This document shows, piece by piece, positions 44,521-58,500 of a DNA stretch of 64,000 nucleotides (the first letter of the stretch is position 1; the number at the start of each line of letters is the position of its first letter). This stretch comes from Dipteris shenzhenensis (lineage: Eukaryota > Polypodiophyta > Polypodiopsida > Gleicheniales). The translations under genes were made by a program, and so were the position numbers. Below the pieces are notes generated by a model. It saw nothing but the letters and a program-made list of their open reading frames with translations, ran no database searches and was not told where the DNA came from. The DNA lies in assembly GCA_047967505.1 (NCBI GenBank), contig CM106541.1; one strand, given 5' to 3'.

Positions 44521-47500
44521 ATGTCTTCATCTTCAACAAGTAGCTCTTGTGAGGATGAATCCCTCTGTATCCACCATCGCGAAATGTGGTTGGAGCAAAA
44601 AATCAAATGTCTGTGTGATTGATGTCGAGGAAACATGTATCATGCATGCAGGATTACACTCAATCACATCTCAAAGTATGGAGAATGGGATGTGACCATA
44701 AACAGGGTAAGGGTTTGTAAGTTAAGGTTGATTGAGATACCTATGGGTGTTCATATGTTTGAGTTATGATCCCATTTTAATTTGATACAGGATGCAGTGC
44801 CACACCCGCATATGTTGCCCTATGCTCACTGTGAGGAGGCGAAGCATCGGTGATATGAGGTGGGATCTTCAGAAGGGACCGTTATGGATGCATGGAGTGA
44901 TGGTGATAGTAGCCCTGCACCATTACCTCATGAAGCCGTGGAGGAGGAGGTGTTTGATGATATGGTGTGGGATTTATATGTCCATCAAGGGAGGGATGAT
45001 AGCATGGAGCAGGATGATCTTTTTACTGCAGCATCGACTCCACTGTTTGAGGGGTGCACATTCTCTGTTCTACGTGCCTCCCTTGTGTTACTAAACTTGC
45101 AAACCATCTATGGATGGAGCAATGCAAGTCTGAATGCATTACTCAAGTAAGCTTTAAAGTCTATTTTGCAAACATGGTGAATTATGCTAGTGGGTCAATT
45201 ACTCGAATGCTTTTCCTCATTTATGGTCTTCACGTGCAGGCTATTGTGTAAAATGCTTCAAGGGAGAATAAACTACTGACCTCAAGAGATATGGCAAGGC
45301 AACATGTGACCTCTCTTGGAGGGTTACATTACAAGCGCATCCATGCATGTGTCAACGATTGCGTTTTGTTTTGTGGACTACATAAGGATGCAAGAGAGTG
45401 TCCTACTTGTGAAGAGGCAAGATATGGAGCAGATCTCAAAACCTTGGACGTGCCTCATAAGGTTCTACGACATTTTCCCATAATCCCTCGCATCCAACAT
45501 ATGTTCAAGTGAAAATCTATTGCAGAGCTCATGTCATGGCATTCCTCCCATAGATCAACCGATGGCAAGTGGAGAACTCCCGCAGACTCTTCTGCATGGA
45601 AGCATATTGAAGACACATGGCCAAGCTTCAAGGAAGAATCTAGGAGCTTGAGACTTGGATTGGGTATGGACGGTGTGAATCCATTTGGTCTCAAAAGCAC
45701 GTCTTACAGTGTATGGCTAGTGATATTGGTGAATTACAATCTTCCACCCTCTATGGCTGTTAAGAAAGAACATGTTATGCTATCCCTTCTAATTCCAGGG
45801 AAACATAAATTCAAAAACCCTGATGTTTATTTGGAGCCTTTGATTGACGAGCTAGAGATACTTTGGAGAGGTATCGAGGTGCATGATGTGAGCAGGCCTC
45901 CCTCGTCACGAGACTTCAACTGCAAAGCAGTCTTGATGTGGATGATGCATGACTTGCCAGACTATGGCGAGTGTTCAGGTAACCATTGCACTTCTAATTA
46001 TGAATAGGGAAAGGATGTGGCACCCTAAACCCACCTTCAACTCTTAATTGCGTCTATTGTTTAGGTCTCACTACATCGGGTTACCATGCATGTCCTGTTT
46101 GTGGTCCTTCGCTAGTTGCCTCATGGGCAGACGCATTGAATAAGGTCATCTATGAGAATCACCATCGATTTCTCCCACCTAATCATCCTAGATACGTTGC
46201 CCCTTGGAATGAAGTCCTCCCACAATCACTCACCGCGGGAGATTGGATGAGAATTTGAGATAGTTCCATGACTCCTCCACCACTTGGCATGAGCCGGTAA
46301 GGGTTTGTAACTATTGTGTGCTATATTGGCTAGAAGTAAAGATTGCCCACTAACACTTTATTTTGTTTAGATACTCCATCTTTTATCGTTTACCATATTG
46401 ATCCCACCTCAAGATCAATCACCTGCTTGATCCCATGCATATCTTCAAGAATGTGGCATCTACCATTTGGGAGCATTTGAATGGGACACGAGATTCTGTA
46501 GGCATAAGGGAGGATCTATGTACCACAGGGAGGATGCGTGAAGCTTGGCCTCAAGAGAGACCAAATGGGCGTGTTTTTTTACCTCGTGCACTGTGGATGT
46601 TATCAAATCTAGAGATGGCGATGGTGAAGTGTGCTATTACTACAATTCGTACTCCCACTGGATGCATGAGGTGTTTGAAGGGAGCCTTTACAAAGAGCAA
46701 GAAAAGAGGTGTAGAGCAATTATATGGCTTGAAATCTCATGATTGGCACAAGATGCTCCAAGTAAGTATTTTATGTGCATAATATCTTTTTCCTTTCAAA
46801 TTTGTGAGTGAATAGTTATAAGCAACTAATCAACCACCTCCTCGTGGGTTCAGTTCATACTACCTACTAGCATTTCATGTAGTGCATCGAAGGACGTGAA
46901 AGAAGATGGGCGAGCTTGTGAGGTACTTTACATGATACAAAATATGATGCGTATCAATGCTCCATGCAATTTCGAATGCATATTGCTAATATGCTGTACT
47001 TTTTCATTTCTAGGTATGTGAGCTCAAAGGAAATAGATCCCACCATGCTTGAGAATGCTCGAGTTATGTCAGTGAAGGTGGTTTGTTTAGTGGAGGAGAC
47101 ATTTCCACGTTCTATTCTCACAAGCCAACTACATCTTATAGTGCATTTGGTGGATGAGATTGCTATATGTGGTACTATACATGCACGATGTTGTTCTTCC
47201 TCGAGCGCTTCATGAAGACCTTGAAGGGCTTCGTGAGACAAAATGCAAGACCCAAAGGCAGCATGGCCGAGGGTTGGTTGGTACAAGAGTCACTTGTATA
47301 TATTTTTGAGTTTCTTGTTGATGTGGATAGCTCTCTCCCATGACTATGGAGAGATGATGAAGACCTAAGGATGACCTCTATTGTGCCTCAAGGAAAAGGA
47401 CGCAACAAAGTAATAGACACGGAGTTGCATAATAGTATCAACCTCTTTTGCATGCTTAATAGTGATGCAATGAAAAGATGGGTGACAAGATACGAGGATG

Positions 47501-48022
47501 CAAAGGCAAGAAGACAAGAAGAAAGGGCGCTCTTTCGTACACACCACGGATCTCGTGTGCCATACCCTCAGTATCTAAGAGCATTTCCAAAGGATATTCA
47601 TGTGGATTGGCTACTTGATGAAATGGAGAAAGAAGAGAAAGACGAGGGGATGCATATCACAATGGAAGAATGGGAGTGTGTTAGGGGATGCATGAGCAAG
47701 GTCGGTATATAGAATCTTATGCATAAGTTAGGAGCTTTCAATAATTTAGATTACTTATTTAATTGATTTTTTCTTGGTGTAGTGCACTATGTTCAATGCT
47801 ATATGGTGTGAGGGCAAGCATTTTCAAACACAACGGATTGATGATAAGAGAAACACACAAGACTGCAGCGTCATTGCTAGCTTTGAGGGAGCTAATGGAG
47901 CCATGGATGATTATTGTGGCATAATCCAAGATATTATTATGCTTGACTTTCGACGCTTCTTTGTGTATGTTTTGGATGTAAAGTGGTTTAAGAACATTGA
48001 GTTACTAACTACTAATGATTGA
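44521..48022 (+). pseudogene. TNP2: TNP2-type CACTA transposase gene of E2, lacking its C-terminus
   Basis: Exons by splice consensus: 44521-44706, 44791-45146, 45240-45978, 46065-46296, 46371-46759, about 46854-46921, about 47015-47700 and 47782-48005. It keeps the Ser-rich start, the Cys/His region (CLCD...YHAC), the TNP2 core (RHFPIIPRIQHMF, MDGVNPFG, HACPVCG, INHLLDPMHIFKNV, GLKSHDWHKML), DUF4218 (FLERFMKTLKGFVR after a 1-bp deletion near 47188) and DUF4216 (DYCGIIQDI...DVKWF). Stops include 44622, 44853, 45249, 45511, 46256, about 46389 and 47341. It ends abruptly after DVKWFKN. The missing end lies inverted at 41031-41625. Confidence 0.85.
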
Positions 48023-48039
48023 AGGAATTGATTGAAGGA

Positions 48040-48339
48040 ATTGTAAACATGGTGGGGATTCCAGGAGGTTGGAATGGTAGAAGCGTATTGACAAGAAGAT
48101 GGGAAATTGAGTTATCATTCCATGAACAAATTGTTACATATATAGACTTCCAGTCTTGTCCACATGTCAGTCATCACATGATAATCACATGGGTACACAT
48201 GGTGTGTTCACATGTCCAGGCACAGATGCCTTTCAAAAAGTCATCTTCTAGAATTCAGGAGAATCTCTCCCTAATCACACACACCTCTAGCATATGAACA
48301 ATACAAAGGATAATGCTTGCTCCAACATACCCCCCCTCA
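48040..48339 (-). repeat. Probable copia 3' LTR fragment with PPT
   Basis: GCTCCAACATA is followed by a C-run and CTCAAGTG (48330-48339), which on the minus strand is a PPT (TTGAGGGGGGG) before TATGTTGGAGC. This is the usual 3' junction of plant copia elements. The left edge is uncertain and no pol is seen to the right. Confidence 0.45.
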
Positions 48340-48765
48340 AGTGTTATCCTAGTTCATGCTCCAAGATAAATCTAGGTTTATGGTTTCTCATGCCTTTCCA
48401 CTTAGGTCAAGGATAAATCCATGGCTCTAGTTTCACAGGGTGTCATGATTGGTTCAGTCCTTGGGGTATGAATAGGTGTTAGTAACTACTAATGACTACT
48501 AATGTTCCAACTATTGTTAATTGAACACTTTTCTAATTACTAACCACTGATCAACTGGGTCTATTATTAATGGTCCATTACTTACTAATTACTAGTTTGA
48601 ATATTAACACTTTGAGTACTATCAAGTGCTAATGTTAACACCTATTTCATTAATTTTGGACTTTTTGTGTTGTTTTTGGACGAAGCCCAAAAATCCTTCC
48701 CAAATGAAAACTTTACTTTATGAAAATATCCTTTCCAAATCAAAATTTTACTTTCTAAAAAGTTT

Positions 48766-49125
48766 CTTCCCAAATCAAAAGTTCACTTTGTGGCACTGTC
48801 ATATTCACATAAAAATATTGTTTTTTCAATCTATACTTTTGCACCAACATGCAAGAATTTGAAATAATCCTATATTAGAAATTCTAGCTATATCTAAGTT
48901 ATTTGTTAATTTAATTATTTTTAATATTTTTCCTTGACGTTTTTCCTTCCCAAATCAAAAGTTCACTTTGTGGCTCTATCATATTCACATACAAATATTG
49001 TTTTTTCAATCTATACTTTTACACCAACATGCAAGAATTTGAAATAATCCTATATTAGAAATTCTAGCTATATCTAAGTTATTTGTTAATTTAATTATTT
49101 TAAATATTTTTCCTTGACGTTTTTC
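48766..49125. repeat. 180-bp tandem duplication
   Basis: A unit starting CTTCCCAAATCAAAAGTTCA at 48766 repeats from 48946 with few changes. Partial copies precede it (48690-48765). It is AT-rich and non-coding. Confidence 0.85.
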
Positions 49126-49429
49126 ATTGACGTGATAAATTTATAAATCCATGAAAGGAGACTTAAATATTTCATGAAAATAACATTGTCACTCGGCAAT
49201 ATGCACAAAATTTAACAAAACTTTTAATAAATAGAAAGAAGACATGATGCCATAAGACCAAAGAGGGATAATAGCAATTGTAGCTTTATGTATATGATTA
49301 CATTGAGAGACGTTGCTCTTAGCTACAGTCTTTATATCCAAAATGATATAGATTGAACATATGTTTACAATTTAAATTGTTGCTCTTAAAGAGCCTCAAT
49401 TCGTGCCATCTGCATAATTTGACACCCCA
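49126..49429. other. Intergenic stretch
   Basis: AT-rich, with no gene or repeat recognised. Confidence 0.35.
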
Positions 49430-49812
49430 TTGTCTTATTGCTCAATGTCACGACAGTCCCTTGCCAGTTGCCATCTGCATAATTTGACCTAGGCTTGTCT
49501 TGCCAAGCCTTGCCCCTTGGGTGCATTGACTCCCCATTGTCTTATTGCTCAATGCGATAGTCCCTTGCCAGGTGCCATCTGCATTAACTCCCTGTTGTCT
49601 TGCCAAGCCTTGACCCTTGGGTGACATCCAGTGCAAAATACAGGTGCCATCTGCATTAACTCCCACAAGTTATCTTACCAAGCCTTGCCCCTTGGGTGCA
49701 TTGACTCCCCATTGTCTTATTGCTCAATGTGATAGTCCCTTGCCAGGTGCCATCTGCATTAACTCCCTATTGTCTTGGCAAGCCTTGACCCTTGGGTGAC
49801 ATCCAGTGCATA
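49430..49812. repeat. 175-bp tandem duplication
   Basis: The block AGCCTTGCCCCTTGGGTGCA begins at 49506 and 49681. A partial copy precedes it. The repeats include CAGGTGCCATCTGCATTAAC. No coding is supported. Confidence 0.75.
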
Positions 49813-49932
49813 TTTTGACTCTCATTTGACATACGAGGTGATGACTCTGATTATAATTGTCTTGGATTGGCTCCTTGCCTAGTACCCAAATAAAATCCTT
49901 CTGAATCAATGGACTTCAATACAAAGCTTTAA

Positions 49933-52411
49933 TCATGGACATTCTTCATTTGCGCTATCTCCTTCTACTTCCTCCATGGCGAGCATCCTTAAAAATTCGT
50001 GTATATGCAAAATAGTTTGCTGTGGTATTTTTATTTTTCCTTCTAATTCATATCCCATGTGCTTCTTTGATTTCTTTGCCCTTGAATGCCAAGACACTAT
50101 GATTGTCTCTGTCGAAACTTGAGAGACTGCTTCATCATTTGGGACCCACTCCTTCATTATACAATTAGTATATAATGTGTTGTTATCCATATTCTCCTTC
50201 CTGCCCTTTGGCTCATACCATACCGCTGTAAATGTTGTAGCTCTCCCTTGGTCATCTCTTTGCACATCAACTACTTTTGCAACCCAAAACTTCACATTCT
50301 CATATTCATCATCCGATGGCCGAACCACAACAAAACAATCAACCTCTATATCTACTTGTGGCATAAACTCTCTCTTCTTCGGTCCACAATATGGACGTGG
50401 GAGTAATGATACAAAATCATTTTCAAAGACTGGAGCTGGGCGCAAATCGTAATGAACATTTGGCCAAAACATATTGCATTCTTCCTTGACATCCTTTGAG
50501 CCTCGCATTCTCTCAAGGTCCTTTATTAAATTTCGTGTCTTGTTAATTACAGTGGTAGTGTGTTCTCTCCAAGCAGGCTTCGAATCAGGATATCTCTGGA
50601 GCATTTCCTCTTTGTATGTAATAAATGCTTTTAATCCATCTATTTCACAATTAGACCTCTCATTAAATTCTTGTATAGGAGCCCATGTTGGATACCTTTC
50701 CTTGCTGGGAATTGAAGTTAAGAGACTGTAAGGTTCTTCAGGTTCCCATTTTGTATCATGAGAATACTGTTGCCATTGCATTACGGGTTTTTCATTTTTT
50801 TAAAAAAAACGAAAGTAGTGTGGATTGGTATGACCTGTCAATGCATCACCACCCATTTGTATGAAAGGTAGAATGAAGCTCTTCCAATCATACATTCTTT
50901 CGAGCCTCTCACATACTGTACTTTCCTTACGACCACCAACTTGCCTGCCACATCTTCTTACCAAGTCATCTATTGTCTCCACATCCTTGCATTTAAGCTC
51001 CCTTGAGACTGTGCTAAAAACCTGATCGATATCCTCATGTGTATGCCCAACATACAAAAATCCACATTCGACCTCATTGAAGATTCGATGAGCAACTAGC
51101 ATGGAGCAGAAGGCAAACATAAGTACATTCTTATTTTATCGCCAGCAATTATCAGCTTGTATTCTCAAAGTCGGTGGCAGGCGACCTTTTTCTGCATGTA
51201 CATTGCGAATTGCCTTCATAATAGATGTTACAACTTGATTGCTATCATGTAGATGCAAGGAATCAATCCATATATCTGCAAAGAACTTAATTCCATGCAC
51301 TAACACTCCACATAGATGTGTCTTTAGAAAGTGCTTTCCTTGTAATTTAGGTGGAGTGGCAACAAAACGAGGCAATGTTGTTGTATTCTGATCCATGCCA
51401 TCTACAATAAGACACATGTAGTCATCAGGATGCGAAATAGCTTGCTCCTTCCAAAATGCATATTTTTGTCTAGAATGTCGAATAAGGTCATGATGAGATT
51501 TTCGGTTTTTTTTGTATAATTCCCTTTGATTTGGACATGTTGCACTCTCAATCGCTCGCTTTAAATCATCACAGATTGACACCAGGTTTGTTAATATGCA
51601 TGAACTCATCCACACTTGACAAGACATCGCTATTGAAACCTTTGCCCTTCTCACTGTGCAAGAATTCATCCACGCCAGATAAGGCTTCGCTTCTAAAATC
51701 ATTTTGTTTCTTGGAACCAATGAACTCATCCACTCCAGATAAGATGTCACTTCTATAATTGAGTATATTGAAATCATCCACATTTGAAGTGATAGAGCCT
51801 GGCACATGGGCACGCTTTTTAGGTCCTTTGATATTGTAGTATGCGTTGTCTTTATCATTGAAAACCACGTGCCTCTTTCTCATGTTTAAAAATTGCATGC
51901 TCCATCTCATATTCTTGCCTACCTCATAGTAGGGATCACATAAGGATGTTATGTTATCAACCATACCATCATCAGTGACTTTTAGAATCCTCATCTGCGC
52001 AAATGACCATTGCTCCACTTGTTCAAATCCCAATACTTCACCTTCTGCTACAATCTTATTTGCAAATGATCTCATTTGTAAAATGTCCCCTATAGTAAAA
52101 TCCAAGGTGGTGCACTTTGTATTCTTGATAATGTCTGTTGCATAAGTCTCATCTTTGTCCCATGCTATAAATGATTTGTTGGATGTATTGTAGGGCATAA
52201 CATCTCCAAGTGTTTCCATATCTCCACATTTATACTTTAGCTCAACATGTGCGCTAAGAATCTTTGATACAGTAACTGCTACCTTATCTTCGCCAAGTCT
52301 TCGAAAGTGGCAAAGTGAATTGGGATCACTATCATGGATTGTAGCAAATGCAACTACTTCTCTTTTGCTACATAAAATCACATCCATCCCTGGAACAAAA
52401 TCTATAGCCAT
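49933..52411 (-). pseudogene. DUF7869-like protein gene, possible transposase-related
   Basis: Read leftward from the ATG at 52411: an N-terminal domain of about 200 residues, three 20-residue repeats (SGVDEF core, 51601-51775), then a region with LIVDGMDQNT, HLCGVLVHGIKFFADIW, QADNCWR, NKN and GFLYVGHTHEDIDQ, and a C-terminal part ending at 49933 with FWVAKVVDV and AVWYEP blocks. The D...DN...HTHEDID spacing resembles DUF7869-type proteins and an RNase H-like fold. A frameshift near 51585 and TAA stops at 51136-51138 and 50800-50802 break it; all else after 51585 is in one frame. CTGCAG at about 52440 may be an acceptor, so a 5' exon may be lost at the satellite border. The function is not known. 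Confidence 0.55.
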
Positions 52412-52527
52412 CTCCTTTGTGAGAGTCCTTCGCAAGCAAGCTGCAGTGGCAACAATTACATAAATATTAGTCTCTTTTTAATAATCTACTTATTTATTAT
52501 AATTTTTAATTAGTACTTAATTTATTA

Positions 52528-55500
52528 GTGGGAGAAGTTATCCGATCAAGTACTCATCAGATGGACATGCCAAGTTATCCTTTGCATGGTCAATCAAGCA
52601 TTAAATACTATTTTTGCTCTAGTGTCATGCACATCCGTAAAAAAACATGAGCCTACTAGGTACGTTATCCAATCAAACACTAATGGGATGCGGGTGCCAC
52701 TTTGAATGTAAGTCAATTCCACCTAGTTGAGGTGTACAAAAAGTGTTGTGCCCATCGGATATGCTTTGCATGGTCCATCGAGCATTAAATACTATTTTTG
52801 CTCCTATCATGCACATCCATAAAAAAAACACGCTGCTAGGTGTGTTATCCGATCAAGTACTTATGCGATGGGAATGCCACTTTGCATGTAAGTCAATTCC
52901 ACCTAGTGGAAGGTGTGTGCAAAGTATTGTGCCCATCCAATATGCTTTGCATTGTCGATCAAGCATAACACACTATTTCTGCCTTACTGTCATGCACAAC
53001 CATATAAAAACACGGCCATAGGTGTGTTATTCAAATAAGTACTTATCAGATGGGGGCTCCACTTTGCACGCAAGTCCGTTTTAACTACATTGAGGTGCGT
53101 GCAAAGTATTGTCACCATCGGATATGATTTGCATGGTCGATCACGCATTATACACCATTTTTTCCCTAATGATATGCACATTCGCACAAAAACACGCCAT
53201 TAGGTGTGTTATCTGACCAAGTACTTATCGGATGGGTGTGCCTCATTGAGAACATTTCAATACCACCTAGGTTGAGGCTTAAAAAAGGTTTTGTGCCCAT
53301 TGGATATCCTTTGCATGGTCAATCGAGCATCAAATACTATTTTTACTCTAGTGTCATGCACATCCGTCAAAAAACACGCTGCTAGGTATGTTATATGATC
53401 AAGCACTTATGGGATGGGCGTGCCACTTTGCATGTAAGTTGATTCTACCTAGTTGAAGGTGTGTGCAAAGTATTGTGCCCATCGGATATGCTTTGCATTG
53501 TCGATCAAGCATAAAACACCGTTTTTGTCTTAGTGTCATGCACATTCGTCAAAAAACGCAGTCCTAGATGTGTTATTCAGACTAGTACTTATCGGATGGG
53601 GGCTCCAGTTTGCACGCAAGTCTGTTTCAACTAGGTTGAGGTGTGTGCAAAGTATTGTCACCATCAGATATGATTTGCATGGTCGATCACGCATTATACA
53701 CCGTTTTTTCCCTAGTGGTATGCACATCCGCAAAAAAACACGCCCTTAGGTATGTTATCTGACCAAGTACTTATCGGATGGGTGTACCTCTTTGACAACA
53801 TTTTAATACCACCTAGGTTGAGGTATAAGAAAAGTATTATGCCCATCGGATATGCTTTGCATGGTCGATCGAGCATTAAATACCATTTTTGCCTTAGTGC
53901 CATGCACATTCGTAAAAAAACACGCTGCTAGGTGTGTTATCCGATCAAGAACTTATGCGATGGGAATGCCACTTTGCATGTGAGTCAATTACACCTAGTT
54001 GAAGATGTGTGCAAATTATCGTGGCCATCCGATATGATTTGCATGGTTGATCGAGCATTAAATACCATTTTTGCCTTAGTGCCATGCACATCCGTAAAAA
54101 AACACGCTGCTAGGTGTGTTATGTGATCAAGCACTTATGCGATGGGCGTGCCACTTTGCATGTAAGTCAATTACACCTAGTTGAAGGTGTGTGCAAAGTA
54201 TTGTGTTCATCGGATATGCTTTGTATTGTCGATCGAGCATAACACACCGTTTCTGCCTTAGTGTCATGCACAACCATATAAAAATACGGCCATAGGTGTG
54301 ATATTCAAATAAGTACTTATCAGATGGGGGATCCACTTTGCACGCAAGTTCGTTTCAACTACGTTGAGGTGCATGCAACGTATTGTCACCATCGAATATG
54401 ATTTGCATGGTCGATCACGCATTATACACCATTTTTTTCCTAATGATATGCACATCCGCAAAAAAACACACCATTAGGTGTGTTATTTGACCAAGTACTT
54501 ATCGGATGGGTGTGCCTCATTGAGAACATTTCAATACCACCTAGGTTGAGGCATACGAAAAGTTTTGTGCCCATCGGATATGCTTTGCATGGTCAATCGA
54601 GCATTAAATACTATTTTTGCTCGTGTCATGCACATCCGTCAAAAAACACGCTTCTAGGTATGTTATCCGATCAAGAACTTATGGGATGGGCGTGCCACTT
54701 TGCATGTAAGTTGATTCCACCTATTTGAAGGTGTGTGCAAAGTATTGTGCCCATCAGATATGCTTTGCATTGTCGATCAAGCATAAAACACCGTTTTTAT
54801 CTTAGTGTCATGCACATTCGTAAAAAAACGCAGTCCTAGATGTGTTATTCAAACTAGTACTTATCGGATAAGGGCTCCAATTTGCATGCAAGTCCGTTTC
54901 CACTAGGTTGAGGTGTGTGCAAAGTATTTTCACCATCGGATATGATTTGCATGGTTGATCACGCATTATACGCCGTTTTTTTCCTAGTGGTATGCACATC
55001 CGCAAAAAAACACGCCCTTAGGTATGTTATCTGACCAAGTACTTATCGGATGGGTGTGCCTCTTTGACAACATTTTAATACCACCTAGGTTGAGGTATGA
55101 GAAAAGTATTATGCCCATCGGATATGCTTTGCATGGTCGATCGAGCAGTAAATACCATTTTTGCCTTAGTGCCATGCACATCCGTAAAAAAACACGCTCC
55201 TAGGTGTGTTATCCGATCAAGCACTTATGCGATGGGAATGCCACTTTGCATGTAAGTCAATTCCACCTAGTTGAAAGTGTGTGAAAAGTATTGTTCCCAT
55301 CAGATATCCTTTGCATGGTCAATGGAGTATTAAATACTATTTTTACTCTAGTGTCATGCACTTCCGTCAAAAAACACGCTGCTAGGTATGTTATCCAATC
55401 AAGCACTTATGGGATGGGTGTGCCACTTTGCATGTAAGTCGATTCCACCTAGTTGAAGGTGTGTGCAAAGTATTGTGCCCATCGGATATGCTTTGCATTG

Positions 55501-58500
55501 TCGATCAAGCATAAGACACTGTTTTTGCCTTGGTGTCATGCACAACCATGAAAAAACACGGTCCTAGGTGTATTATTCAAACTAGTACTTATCGGATAAG
55601 GGCTCCAATTTGCATGCAAGTCCGTTTCCACTAGGTTGAGCTGTAAAGTATTGTCACCATCGGATATGATTTGCATGGTTGATCACGCATTATACACTGT
55701 TTTTTCCCTATTGGTATGCACATCCGCAAAAAAACACGCCCTTAGGTATGTTATCTGACCAAGTACTTATCGGATGGGTGTGCCTGTTTGACAACATTTT
55801 AATACGACCTAAGTTGAAGTATAGGAAAAGTATTATACCCATTGGATATGCTTTGCATGGTCGATCGAGCATTAAATACCATTTTTGCCTTAGTGCCATG
55901 CACATCCGTAAAAAAACTCGCTGCTAGGTGTGTTATCCGATCAAGCACTTATGCGATGGGAATGCCACTTTGCATGTAAGTCAATTCCACCTAGTTGAAG
56001 GATCGTGCCAATCGCGGATATGCTTTGCATGGTCGATCGAGCATTAAATACCATTTTTGCCTTAGTGCCATGCACATCCGTTAAAAAACACACTTCTACG
56101 TTTGTTATCTGATCAAGCACTTATGCGATGGGCGTGCCACTTTTCATGTAAGGTGTGTGCAAAGTATTGTGCCCATCGGATATGCTTTGCATGGTCGATC
56201 GACCATTAAATACTATTTTTGCTCTAGTTTCATGCACATCCGTAAAAAAACACACTGATAGGTATGTTATCCAATCAAGCACTTATGGGATGGGCGTGCC
56301 ACTTTGCATGTAAGTCAATTCCACCTAGTTAAAGGTATTTGCAAAGTATTGTGCCCATCGGATATGCTTTGCATGGTTGATCGAGCATTAAATACCATTT
56401 TTGCCTTAGTGCCATGCACATCCGTAAAAAAATACGCTGCTAGGTGTGTTATCTGATCAAGCACTTATGCGATGGGCGTGCCACTTTGCATGTAAGTTAA
56501 TTCCACCTAGTTGAAGGTGTGTGCAAAGTATTGTGCCCATCGGATATGCTTTGCATTGTCGATCAAGCATAACACACTGTTTTTGCCTTAGTGTCATGCA
56601 CAACCATATAAAAACACGGCCATAGGTGTGTTATTCAAATAAATACTTATCAGATGGGGCCTCCACTTTGCACGCAAGTCTGTTTTAACTACGTTGAGGT
56701 GCGTGCAAAGTATTGTCACCATCGGATATGATTTACATGGTCGATCACGCATTATACACCGTTTTTTCCCTAGTGGTATGCACATTCGCAAAAAAACACG
56801 CCCTTAGGTATGTTATCTGACCAAGTACTTATCGGATGGGTGTGCCTCTTTGACAACATTTTAATACAACCTAAGTTGAGGTATAGGTAAAGTATTATGC
56901 CCATCGGATATGCTTTGCATGGTCGATCGAGCATTAAATTCCATTTTTGCCTTAGTGCCATGCACATCCGTAAAAAAACACGCTGCTAGGTGTGTTATCC
57001 GATCAAGCACTTATGCGATGGGAATGCCACTTTGCATGTAAGTCAATTCCACTTAGTTGAAGGTGTGTGCAAAGTATCGTGCCCATCGAATATGCTTTGC
57101 ATGGTCGATCGAGCATTAAATTCCATTTTTGCCTTAGTGCCATGCACATCCGTAAAAAAACACGCTGCTAGGTGTGTTATCTGATCAAGCACTTATGCGA
57201 TGGGCGTGCCACTTTGCATGTAAGTCAATTCCACCTAGTTAAAGGTATGTGCAAAGTATTGTGCCCATCGGATATGCTTTGCATGGTAAATCAAGCATTA
57301 AATACCATTTTTGCCTTAGTGCCATGCACATCCGTAAAAAAACACGCTGCTAGGTGTGTTATCTGATCAAGCACTTATGCGATGGGCGTGCCACTTTGCA
57401 TGTAAGTTAATTCCACCTATTTGAAGGTGTGTGCAAAGTATTGTGCCCATCGGATATGCTTTGCATTGTCGATCAAGCATAACACACTGTTTTTGCCTTA
57501 GTGTCATGCACAACCATATAAAAACACGGCCATAGGTGTGTTATTCAAATAAATACTTATCAGATGGGGCCTCCACTTTGCACGCAAGTCTGTTTTAACT
57601 ATGTTGAGGTGCGTGCAAAGTATTGTCACCATCGGATATGATTTACATGGTCGATCACGCATTATACACCGTTTTTGCCCTAGTGGTATGCACATTCGCA
57701 AAAAAACACGCCCTTAGGTATGTTATCTGACCAGGTACTTATCGGATGGGTGTGCCTCTTTGACAAAATTTTAATACAACCTAAGTTGAGGTATAGGTAA
57801 AGTATTATGCCCATCGGATATGCTTTGCATGGTCGATCGAGCATTAAATTCCATTTTTGCCTTAGTGCCATGCACATCCGTAAAAAAACACGCTGCTAGG
57901 TGTGTTATCCGATCAAGCACTTATGCGATGGGAATGCCACTTTGCATGTTAGTCAATTCCACTTAGTTGAAGTTGTGTGCAAAGTATCGTGCCCATCGGA
58001 TATGCTTTGCATGGTCGATCGAGCATTAAATTCCAATTTTTGCCTTAGTGCCATGCACATCCGTAAAAAAACACGCTGCTAGGTGTGTTATCCGATCAAC
58101 ACTTATCCCATCGGATATGCTTTGCATGGTCGATCGAGCATTAAATTCAATTTTTGCCTTAGTGCCATGCACATCCGTAAAAAAACACGCTGCTAGGTGT
58201 GTTATCTGATCAAGCACTTATGCGATGGGAATGCCACTTTGCATGTAAGTCAATTCCACTTAGTTGAAGGTGTGTGCAAAGTATCGTGCCCATCGGATAT
58301 GCTTTGCATGGTCGATCGAGCATTAAATTCCATTTTTGCCTTAGTACCATGCACATCCGTAAAAAAACACACTGCTAGGTGTGTTATCTGATCAAGCACT
58401 TATGCGATGGGCGTGCCACTTTGCATGTAAGTCAATTCCACCTAGTTAAAGGTATGTGCAAAGTATTGTGCCCATCGGATATGCTTTGCATTGTCGATCG

